Below are positions 1 to 10,916 of a stretch of 64,000 nt of DNA, one piece after another. The DNA is taken from positions 248,001-312,000 of the forward strand of contig JAANDG010000058.1 of assembly GCA_036852015.1 (NCBI GenBank). The letters run 5' to 3'. The notes under the pieces were generated by a model. The model was not told the DNA's origin. It ran no database searches and was given only the letters and a program-made list of their open reading frames with translations. This DNA comes from Pelodera strongyloides (taxonomy: Eukaryota > Nematoda > Chromadorea > Rhabditida > Rhabditidae). Every line of letters begins with the position of its first letter. Position 1 is the stretch's first letter. A program made the translations under genes and the position numbers.

Positions 1-31
1 AAATGGTCTAATTTTTTATCGGTATTTTTAG

Positions 32-3000
32 TGGTCGGATTCCGTTTCAAAGATACTTGTGGAAACAAATACACGAATTGAGTTCCCAGACAGAGACGAT
101 CTTGTACTTGATGCACAGGTAAGTGTTAGCGGTTTACGGTTTTCCATTTCTTATTTTTCCTGATAATTTTTCTCGCCCTTCGGTTCTTTATGACTCTATT
201 TCGTATTACCTTTTAGAGTATTCAATTTTAATACTAATTTACTAATTACTCACAAATTCGATGAAGGGAATAATATTTTTACATAAAATATTTTTATATG
301 TGTAATAATTGCTACAATTGAACTATAAAGTTGTGTTGTGTGTGTATGAAGTATTTTGCTGTTATTGAGGTTGAGAATTGCAACATTGTGAAAGTGTATA
401 TGGAATTTAGAGTCAATTTCCATGCCGATCGTCTCCCAACCTCACCCGATTTGCAAACCAAGTGAGATTTCTTGCATCATCAATATACTATGGAGATAGC
501 AGATTTATTGATTAGTAGACTGTTTTACTTGCGCGAAGTCCTTTGTTGTTAGCGGTTTCGAGGTTTCAGTTTGACGAAATTTACTGTTTAACAGTTTAAC
601 TCTAAGCAATGAATTTACTGTTTATACGTTGCAATGTAAACCTTTGAATTTAGGTGACGATTACTGGTAGCATTGAAAATGTAAATGAAGCGAGGTTACG
701 ATTGAGGGCAAGTTTTATATTTTTGATGAGTTTTTTTTTGCTATTTTACTTTTTTATTATTGTTATTTAATGTATAATAGTAATAATAAGGCTTATGCTT
801 CTTATGAGTCATTTTGCGTGAGCGCGGAATCGTGCGCATCCCTAGGCATCATTATGTATTTTTCTACCATTCGCCTAAAGATCGAGGCAAGCGACGGCCC
901 GACGGCTCGGTTAGGTGCCTGTCTGCGAGCGTCCGAGCACTTTCTTTTTAGTCCAACGTTTACATCTGATGCGTTTTTCTTGTATATGCAGTCACTCTCC
1001 TTGCGGTGTATCATTACTAATTACGCCGAAGTTTGAAGTTACGTTCGTACTTTATCCGTTTATTCCCCACTTAAAATGTTTTCTTGCAGAAGATGTGCCC
1101 ACTGATCATCTGCTTTCCGATTTCGAGTGCAAAGTCGGAATTCCCGGTCTCACGACTGACTTCCTGGTTGGCTGAGTCGTTGAGCGATGGAACACTAAAT
1201 TTCCCCCATATTAGCATACAAGTTGTGCCACCAGCGCTCAACCCCTTTGAAACACTTCAGGTAAGCCTGGTAAGCAAATGTAAACAATGCTATAGAGATT
1301 CCATAGTAGTGATCCTGATGTGTTTTCGTGTTTTGTCTTACCTTACGACAGCCGGTTATTTAGTGTTAGTAACCACCGACCGTGGTCGATAAAACATATG
1401 CTGAGGTTTTTTTAACTAACTACTGTTTTTTTTAGTTCTCTAAGTCTCTAATCATATCAAATTTTTTGTTCACGTTTTACCACGTGTTGTTATTCTTATG
1501 AACTTTTTTGCCCTCTCGTACATTTTATTGTTATGTAATAGGTGTGTAGGTGTGCGCTGTTTTACTTTATGATTCATTGGGAGCCATAGCTACGTTTGAG
1601 TAAGATGTTTGTTGTGTAATGTAATGGGGTTTCCATGTTCGCGAATCGCGCGAGTGAAAATGACAAATCGCTCTCATTGTTCAAGTCATTTACATGAATG
1701 TCAATTGCCTACCGTAATCCATGCGAATGACACAAATGACATGGTATGGTCAGCGAAAATGTTTGAAATTGATCCGTATTAGATTCAAAATAGCTGCGGA
1801 CTATGTCATTTACATTGGACAGGCGTTTGTCATTTTCGCAAGTACGATTCGCGAACATGGAAACCGCATAACATACCCTAAGATGAACATGAACAGTGAT
1901 TGTTTTAGCATGCATCGCAACAGCAGAAGTTTCTCATGGGACCGGCTATTCGAATTACCGGTAGAGTGTGTGATGAAGAAGAGATATTGAGTGCGTGCGA
2001 TGCACTGAGGTATTTATCACGTGCTTTTCTTTTTGTAATAATGAAGTTATGTGATAAGTAAATGAATTTGAATAATTCACTGTAACGGGATAACGATAAA
2101 GTCAAAGGTTGTAGTTGAGGTTGAGCAACCAGTCTTCTCGTAATGGCCTCAATTTTGTTTAGGGAAAGGTTGTTTGAAGAGGAAGAAGCCGCCAAGCTCA
2201 CCTTCAGCTCACACATTGACATCCCATCGGCACATTGGCGAGCCATTGTCGGAGGAGAGGGATTTCCTATAATGGTGACTGCATTTTAATTACCTGGTGT
2301 GCCTGTCTCAATTGTTTTTTTTTTCTGATAGAACTTGTTTTTTTTTCTGGTAGGGGAGTGTTGTGTATGTGCTTGTACACTTCCTCAAAAAAATAGGGGA
2401 AGAGAAAGTAGGATTTTATTTTGCCAATGGATCCATTTGTTAGTAACCCGTCACCGATTGTAAATGTTCTCCCGGTGAACGTTCCAGAAAGTTCGCCGTG
2501 GGGGACATTCACAGACGGGGAGCGATGTTGTTCAGAGGCCATATTCACCACTCGATTCCCCATGGGGAATTCCCTGTCTCTTTCTCTGCGTGTCTCACAT
2601 TAGAATGCTATTTTCTGTCCCCAGGGAATATTTCCCCGAGGGAATCGGAGTGGTGAATATGGCCTCTGAGGGAGATCTACAGGGCAACGGGGTGAAGTGG
2701 ACATGGATCGCCCAGCTGAATGTGTCTCTAGTCATATGTCTGATGAACTATGACCAAGATGGCACACCCAGATGGGAGATTTGAAGGGGAATTTGTAAAT
2801 GGATGTTTATTGGGAACACAACCGGGGACAGCAAGTAGACTGTGATATGAAATGACTCACACACATCAGCAGTACTTGCAGTCTTCGGGTGGGCTAGAAC
2901 TGGGAAGGGGATTGTGTGTTTAAGTTTAAACTACAATATAGGGGTAGGTGGGCGGCAAACCGAACCCCTCTGTGCATGTTCACCCGGTGAAATGTCTGTA

Positions 3001-6000
3001 AGCTTTCTACCAATGTCAACATACACAAAGGAACCTGGTTTTGGATGAGATGGTTGGAATTTAGTGAGTAGAAGACATAGCCAGTAGAGGAAGTGGACTG
3101 AAACTGTTGGAAGTGCTGAAGCTGTTCTGGTTTTGCTGGGTTGGTGTGCGTTTATATACGTGCATGAATGCCGTTGGCGTTGGGTGGAGCCTGCACAAGA
3201 GTTGAGCACTATCAATCTAACCGTCCTTCGCAGATGCGATCCTTTGTCCGCGCGTTGATGGGTCATTTAGAGATAGCTTCAGGGAATTTTGGGCAGCTGA
3301 AGAGCTCACTCTCCCAGACTCCCAGGTGTAGTGCCTATCAGAGAGTGAGATAATTACCTAATTTGTTCCTTTAGGTGCTCGTCTCCAAGTGTACATCGGC
3401 ATACATTTACTTCCCAGATAAGGTAGGAATGAGTAATACGGTTATTTCTCAAGACTAGTTCTGAATTGAGTATTAAATTAATAATGTTACGGGAAAATAT
3501 TCTTTATCTTTACGGGAAAATGTAACTGGATGCCCAAAACAAATAAAAAAATCATTGAATTGTTGTGAGTTAGAACAAAAACGAAATCCGAAAACCAAAA
3601 AGAAATCGGTCAAAATCTCTCTAGGTGCGCTTTCTCGCTTTCTCTACGCTATGCTTTTTTAATCACATGTATTCGAAAGTTACCATGCCGTAAGATTTTG
3701 GCCTTTCTGACGTTTTAGTCTGACAAATAGTATTGCGATTGCGTGAGGGGATTAGGCTAGGGGATTTTCGCAAGAAATTCATTTGTATATTTGAAAGTCT
3801 TGTAAGCTAAACCGAACGTGAGCTTATTAGAATGTTAAGGATAGCTTGGCACTTTTTGTTATGCGTTTCTGAAGGAGAGAAATTATCTTGTGCTATCACT
3901 AACTAATAAGTAGTTTGATAGATGGAACACATGATTCAGATTCTACCTGTCTATTCATTTAATTACAGCGTTTAGCGCCAGATTGAGTATGTTTTGCAGG
4001 TTGATGAGCTATCTCCACACAGTGGATTTTTTTGCTCCGGACCAGCAGCTTCGGTTCTAAAAGCCCGCAAATTTATCCAGGTACTTTCGCCAAATTTATC
4101 CAGGTACTTTCGCCGGACTGTGAAGCGAGAGATTGGGTGCTGCTGTGGGTTCGAATACCGCCAGCGGCAAAGATTTTGTATGTTCCCATTCGATTGCGAA
4201 TAGAAAATTTTCTTTATGAAAGGATTTCGTTGCGTGCATACAAACAAAAGACCAAGTAAACTCTTCTCCTTTATATAATAAGATTCTAATCCCGACGGTG
4301 GTATGGCTCTAAATTTATGCAATATGCTAATTCGGATGGTGGTTTCGTCGGTCAGGGCGTCAACGAGTTTATGCCATTAACGTCAATCAAAGTACGTGGA
4401 ACGAAGTGCGGAAGGAGGTGTATCATCGTGCTTCTTCAATCCGCCAATGGGCTGGGTGGAGGGAGATTTTTTTACGACTCGGTCGGCTTCGGCTGGCTCA
4501 GGCTGACTGCGAAGCGTGGATGTTTAGTACCACCCAGAAAACCTGTGCGTGGGGTGTGCGCGTTTCTTAGTTTCTTTTCTTGAGGGGCTCTTACCCGTGT
4601 ACTTGTGCTTCGATGCGCCATCGTCGCTTCTTTCCCGCCCGCCGCCTCCCAATGCGGACCGCTCCTTCATTCGCTTTGACGCCGAACATTTGGTCACCCT
4701 TTCCATGCAGAAGAGTGACTTGGAGTCGGAAACCCTGCTGACAGGAGAGGAGTACCGGGTGAGCGTTCAGTTTTCCTCAGGTAGTATCTTTTCTGAGCGA
4801 GTAGTTTTCTTTGTATTTAATTTCACGTGTTCCTGTATTTTTTTATTCAAAGTTATGTGTTTTCTCATTTAGTTTATTTCTATTGCCGTTGTTCTGCAAA
4901 CTGAAAAGAACTTTACCCGTTTTTTTTAAATAGTTTTCCTAGAAAACTCGTAATCCGTTTTTATGTTGGAATTTACGTTTTTACTGTTTGCAGCATTTTA
5001 TTGCTCTCTCAACGTGTGAATGGAACGTGCAGTGTCTTTTCTCCGCTTACCGCTCTTTGCTTACCAATGCTTCGGAGGTGCCCATGTTCGGACCCAGTGA
5101 TTACGATGTCGTTCTGAACGATACCGAGTTCCGGAGTACTGTATGCAAATACGTTACGGAGAATCTTACACCTGTGGGTTTTGCCACTTCGCCGGCGAGT
5201 GCTGAAAGTTTTTTTTTAGAAATCTACACTGAAGGGCGTAATAGAATTGTTTTTAAAGCATTTTACAAAGAGTAAAAAAATAAGCGACCGTAAACGGGAT
5301 TGTCTTCTTTGTGAGTGAGGTGTAAGCTTTTCTTTTTGCATGCAAACCACAAGTTAGATGGAGTTCTTGTTGAGTTATTCAGTGTTTAGTGTCGTGTTGC
5401 GCCTGTCGTGGATCCTTCCCTAGTAACTGCACCGACTTCTCGGACACGGAGTGAGACTGGTTGCGCAGATGAATCTTACGCAGGTATTTGTTTTCTGCGT
5501 CTTCTTTTTGCGGAGCTCGCAGATACGTGTGTTTCACAGTTTCACCTCTGTTTCATCGCGCTGGACATCTAAAATGTTGTGTTTGTTTGAGCTCCTTTCG
5601 TATGGTAGAAGTCTCGGAGACTCGGAGGCAAAGTGTTTGAGGCGTTTTGCGTTATATACTCCTGCTGTGATACTAAAACTAGCAAGTTGCATTAATCTTA
5701 ATCTAAAGCAATATATTTACAATGTCCATTGTGAATAAAGGTAAAAAGGTGAATATGCCTTTTGTCAAGCGTTGTTCATCATGTTCATTTTCTTCAGAAA
5801 CTTTACCTGAATTGTGCGCGCTGGTTGGTGCCGAGGGGGACAACGTCCACGATGCGGTTGGCTTTGTATCGCCCACAAGCTCTGTGCATATGTCCGGTGA
5901 GATAGTAGATTTATTTTGATTTTTTCTTGAATCCTGAATTCGCTTTTATGTTGCTATTTTTTATCGATGTTTCTACATATATGTATGTTGGTGGTCAACC

Positions 6001-9000
6001 TAGAAGTTATTACTTGGAACCCAAATTCTAAATAATTTTTTCCCTTTCAGTGAACTCTGCAGATGGACACAGTCACCCGCACGGTGCACTGAGGTGAGAA
6101 TTTTATGCTGGGAGTAAAAAAATTCCCCTGTCATTTGATGTTTTAGTTCTGTATGATGTAAAATGCGCCTATGCACCGGATAACGTAGCTGGTTTATGTA
6201 CTTTTTATTCCAATTCTGGCTCTATGTTTGTTCTGAAGATTCTGAAGATGTTTGTTCTGAGGATCTGAAGATTGCGTTTCTATTGTGCTCTCGTATACTC
6301 TGCAAAAATATTTAGCCAACCTGGATATGTATTCGGTTCTTCTTCTTCTCCATCTCCCACTTCGCCAGTGAAGTACGATCGCGAGAGGGGACCATTCCAC
6401 CGAATGTTTAAAGGTATGTTTTGTGTGTTCCGAGTTAACAAAGGGAGAGAAAGTGAAAGGCCAGGAGTATTTTGGCTGTGATGAAAGTTCGTTGTGCATT
6501 GTAAGGATTGATGATCATGCGGTGATCAAGAAATTACAGTATAGTTGTCAAAGAGTTTCGTGTTTGCGGCGTTATCTACACCCGTAGAATAGGTCCTTGC
6601 TCCTCCAGTTTCCAATTGACGAGGTTGATTATGATTTTACTAGTTTGACTTTCAGGAAACCACCACCATATCCGCCCTCATCCACGTGACCGTCCATTTA
6701 CGTCTGCACCGTTCGCCGATAGGAGAGTTAGTTAACTTGTCCTTTTTTTCTTCCTCCTTTGCCAGTCTGCAATGTCTATATGCCCCCTGTAAAGGGGCGA
6801 GACTTTTTTTCAGTTTGGGAACTGCGTTCGAATAACGGAGAAATCGGAGAATATATTGTTCAGTGGTATGATAACGAGTAACGATAACTTTAAACTTAGT
6901 TGTTGGTAAAGTATACATTTTTTTGTCAATATATGTGTGGTAAGGCTGTTTAAAGCAGTAATATATTGCGCTTTCAGCCGTTCCCGGGGCGTCGTGGCGG
7001 CCTTCCCTTGCACTACCCTAACAAACAGCATCCACTTCGGCTGTTCCGCACTGGCACCGAAATACATAGTCGCGACGAAAACCAGGCTCCGGTCCGGCAG
7101 CCGCACCCGCACAGCGCACACTGGGCCGTAGCCGGGGCGGAGAACATTGAGTCGCCTCCTCCGTCCCTCTTACACATTGATAGTGAGTTTCTTTGTTTAA
7201 AATTTTTAATGAAATTATGAAATTTAGGATCTGTTCTGTTTTTTTTTCTGGAACGTGAATGTAGAGAGAGTACTTATTTTTAGCCCTGTGAGCCTGTGAG
7301 TAAATTTATATTTAATCCAATAACTCTGTTATTTTACTAGATGCCGCACTTATGGGCTCAATGAGTAGTGGAATCGATGAGAACGGGTCAGTTTGTGGCG
7401 GGCCAGCCCCCTCGCAGGCCTCCTCCTCGTCTAATAAAACCTACTACCACCCACATCATGAGGGGAGCGAGCGGGCGGCTGCCAGGCCATTGTCGTCAAT
7501 CAACACGTTCTGGCCAAGGAGGTGAGAAGACTGGTTATTTATTGGTTACCAGTCGGCTGGCACGCTACCTCACGCTTGGCTACTGACTGGAACGAGCTCT
7601 GGTGGTTGTGCCCCAGTGAGCCTGTCATTTTATACAGTTCCGTGCGTAACGCTAGAAATCTAAGCATAATCTGCATGTCGGCAACTACCAGGTTGTGTTC
7701 TTTGGCTTCTGGCTGATAGTTGATGTCTGCTATATTCCAAATATGTTATGGCTTTGAAGTTTGTAAGTTTGTTAAATTTAACTTTTTGATTTTGAGCGAT
7801 CCCATGAGGCACATGTCAAGGAACCGGCCTTTCCATCAAGATTCAGACATGCTGTACAAAGATGTGAGTTTTCGAACTTTTATGGAATATGACGTTAGAT
7901 ACCCTGATGATCAGAATAACTGGCTGCATAACTAGAGAGTCGTATGATTGTGAAGCAGTGCACATGGGGGAAGAGGTGCGCTTCATAGCACAACAAAAGC
8001 ATAAATAAAGGTGGAAGATATAATGAAAACCAGGTCACAGGGAGTAAGCTAATATTGCACTAGTGTCAAATGCTTGATTATTTGTTGCCGAGCACTACAT
8101 ATGTCATTAATGGTGATTCCTTCCATTGTTACATTTCTTTAGTACGGTCGTCGTTTCGAACCTATGTACGGAGGGTGCCCTAGTCCTAGTGGCCCCCGTC
8201 GACAGCAGCTGGATCGCCCACCCGGCAAGATTGAGCTTAAGTACCGGGAACCAGAGATGCGACGCGCTGATTACGGAGAGTCGCATCAAAATCTGACGTA
8301 TGTTTTTTGTGCCTGTTTATATCATTGAAATTATTTTATGGAATGGGTTCTCGTCTTCCACGCATACACGGGATTTTTATTAAAGTAACATTTGTCATCG
8401 TTTGTGATATTATGATTGTTTCGTTATTTTGACTTCTTGAACTGTCGTTTGTTATGCTAGTAATAGTAGCTCTGTCAATTGTTGCTTGCAGTAAACCCCA
8501 ATCAATCCCACATCTAGCTTCGGCAGCTACGGAACCGTCGCCCTCTCATTCACATCAGGTAATTTGGAATTTGGAATGACTATGCTTGGGACTCGAAGTG
8601 AAGTGATCATTTTTATGAGCACCGGGACATACGTCCCATGCGCAAATAGATTGATTTCCTTAGTGACCGGAATCTGCTCTAGGGAGTAAATCAACGATAT
8701 GTTTTACTCAAGCATTTAAATGTACATTAACCACCGGAGATGGTCCCGTCCTGATTTTTATTTTGTCCAAGAACCAATACCCGTGTATTGCCAAACAACA
8801 AACGGTACCAATTCACGTTGTTTTACGTGACAAAACACTATGATTTGATCGTATCATCTTCTCCATTTCTCCGTTATGTCACATGTCCGCTATAGCGTAA
8901 GCGTATTCACCACTCGTATTTAGGCACCCTCTTCCGGGAACAAATCGGAATCGCAGCTGTATCATCAGGCACAAAGCCCCGATTCTGGGGCGGAGATGTC

Positions 9001-10916
9001 GCACACTCGCAGTTATGCTGATATTGCTGGACGGTCGGTGGATTTTGTTATATTGTGAAAACGATATGATATGTCCATTTTGTATTTTGTCCTATACGCT
9101 TCACAAACCCCAGGAGTTATTTTGTTCAGTGTTTCATATTGGTTAAAGGGAATGCCAACTGCCAACGTTGTTTTTGTTTATGAGCACTTTAGCTGTCATA
9201 GTGGTTTGTGCCCAAGGTTGGGATTCATTCTGTGGTATTAATGCTCGCCTTATCTTGTTGCACGCGTTATGATGGGCTGGATCTGGAAGTTGAAATATGA
9301 GATTTGAGTTGTTTGCTTTTAGAATGAACGTTCTGGACCTGATCAAATTGGCGGCTAAAGATCCTCAGAGCGTCGAGCACAACAAGGAGATGCGGAAGGC
9401 GGACGAGGGCGACAGGAGCACTGCCACCTACGCACAGATTCTGGAGGGAAGGCGAGCCAACTCGAGGTGAGAAGGTGATTGACTGATGATATGATAAGTC
9501 GTTGTAGTTTGTAGTAGTCCAGTCAGTTACAAGTTCCTTCTTCGGCTGTCAACTGTATATTTTTGTGTTTAACTTCTTATTGCAGCCCGTGGAAAGTCGA
9601 TCACCCACTCTCACACGGTTAGTATTTTCGTATTTTCTGTTTTTATCCGTCGCATCGTCGCATGGTATTGATATTTGATGAGCTTTTTGCACAGTTGTTT
9701 CGATCTTTTTTTGCATGATTTGAGTGTTCCCGTGTTCCGTTTTTGCGGGATGTGCATTTTGCATGGCATCATTACACACATTACTATTACTCATTACCCA
9801 GCAAAATACCATTCGTGGTTTTAACCTGTAAGCTGTAAGCGCTTTGCTTTGAATGTGTATTCTTTGTTGCACTATACTTTGCATTGCATGATTTGCCTTT
9901 GCATTGCCTGTTCTACAGGCCATCAGTATCTCCCTTCAACATGCGGAGTTTCTCCGAATTATTTAATAACCATGTCCGGATGTCTTCAACTCCAGCGTTT
10001 CCTATCAACGATTGGCTGCTCGGAGCTCCTCGAGTTACTAATACGAAATAATGTATGTTTTGGTTTTTGGGAACATGGGAACTTGTCTCCATACACCGCG
10101 ATTCTGGAATTTGTATTTGCAGTGCACTGGTAAACGTTCCAGATTGAGGTTGAAACCATTTGACTTTAACTATAGGAAGTGGAAACGTTGAGCTGCACTT
10201 CACATGAGTATTCGCATAAGCATGAGTTCGCATGATGATGTAGGGCATGTGCTTCTCTGTGTAGGTGTTGCTTAGGAGTTATCAGATCGTTGATCGATGT
10301 GTGTGACGCTTTTTGTTTGTTTGTAAGTTAAACTCCTTTACAAAGTATTTGAGGATTTGACGCTTGTTCAGCTTATCACGCCTAATCTGTCTTGTAATAT
10401 GAATATGGAGTGTTTTCTGAGCAATTATTGTGGGAATGGAATGCGCACTACCTCTGCGCACGACGAGCTAATTGCCTGCTAATTACTAGGAAAAGTCGGA
10501 AAACATGATGAAAGCCTGTTACCTTTCTTTCTCAGGTCGACTTGTCCGTGCTGCCGCACCTCCGTGAGCGTGATTTAGAGGCGATGGGCATCTATAATCA
10601 ATCCATAAGATTGCTTCTCATGTCGGCTGCAGGTTGGTCGGGTTTTGGTCCTGAGTCCTGATTCTGTATACCTTTGACTTAACCATGGGTGTCAGGGCGA
10701 GCAGGCTAGGCTACGTAATTTTTTTTTGTATTTAACTGCGGTATAACCTATTTATGTGCGAACCGGGAACTGGGCATTTTTTTGCGTGTGAGCCCGGCTT
10801 ATTCTTGCATATTATCTCGACATTTTCGCCAACTCACAGTTTTATTTCTCTTGAATTCTACCCTACTTTTGTTTTTAGGTGTGCATCGCTTGCATCAAGG
10901 ATTTCATCACGGTTAG
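32..10916 (+). CDS. bcc-1: Bicaudal-C homologue (KH and SAM domain RNA-binding protein), 5' end outside window
   Basis: RNA-binding translational regulator of the Bicaudal-C family; acts in cytoplasmic mRNP (known for the family). Exons seen: 32-118, 654-707, 1090-1260, 1909-2009, 2163-2274, 3375-3422, 4000-4080, 4585-4758, 4994-5177, 5424-5483, 5798-5896, 6051-6093, 6316-6413, 6656-6726, 6978-7182, 7341-7521, 7797-7863, 8143-8297, 8492-8558, 8924-9033, 9323-9466, 9586-9617, 9919-10052, 10536-10632, 10879-10916. All phases agree and give 870 codons plus TAG. Residues 1-50 carry the end of a KH domain (TRIEFPDRDD, then VTITGSIENVNEARLRLR) followed by the family's MCPLIICFPI-type segment. Residues ~145-230 hold another KH (GGEG loop, AYIYFPD, then GLLPVYLCFD). 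Residues ~797-860 form the SAM domain (LQRFLSTIG, then LPHLRERDLEAMGI). The long middle is Ser/Pro/His-rich and probably disordered; motifs YADIAGR and YAQILEGRR recur near 715 and 765. Intron 2 uses a GC donor. Bases 1-31 look like intron. Confidence 0.9.
1629..1864. mobile_element. MITE-like inverted-repeat element in bcc-1 intron 3
   Basis: The first 20 bases (gtttccatgttcgcgaatcg) are the exact reverse complement of the last 20, and the similarity continues inward for about 18 further bases with mismatches (gtgaaaatgacaaa against tttgtcattttcgc). The 236 bp element has no coding capacity, as expected for a non-autonomous DNA transposon. It ends 44 bp before exon 4 of bcc-1. Confidence 0.7.
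2533..2668. repeat. Inverted-repeat element in bcc-1 intron 5
   Basis: A ~29 bp arm beginning cagaggccatattcaccact at 2533 is nearly perfectly complementary to the arm ending at 2668 (aagtggtgaatatggcctctg-like). The ~75 bp loop includes short GGGGAA/TTCCCC-rich palindromes. Probably a small foldback or MITE. Confidence 0.6.
4069..4114 (+). repeat. Perfect 23 bp tandem duplication spanning the bcc-1 exon 7 donor
   Basis: The unit caaatttatccaggtactttcgc occurs twice back to back. It contains the last 12-13 coding bases of exon 7 and the GTACTT donor, so the donor at 4081 has an identical copy 23 bp downstream. Use of the distal copy would add 23 nt and shift the reading frame. Confidence 0.85.
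4113..4292 (+). mobile_element. tRNA-derived SINE, copy 1 (5'-truncated), in bcc-1 intron 7
   Basis: From GGACTGTGAAGCGAGAGATT onward the sequence matches the minus strand of 29716-29895 over about 170 bp. Both share a B-box-like GTGGGTTCGAAT segment, a middle block resembling TTTTCTTTATGAAAGGATTT, and the tail CTTTATATAATAAGATT. This copy lacks the A-box half. The identity between two distant sites plus the pol III B box supports a SINE family. Confidence 0.75.
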
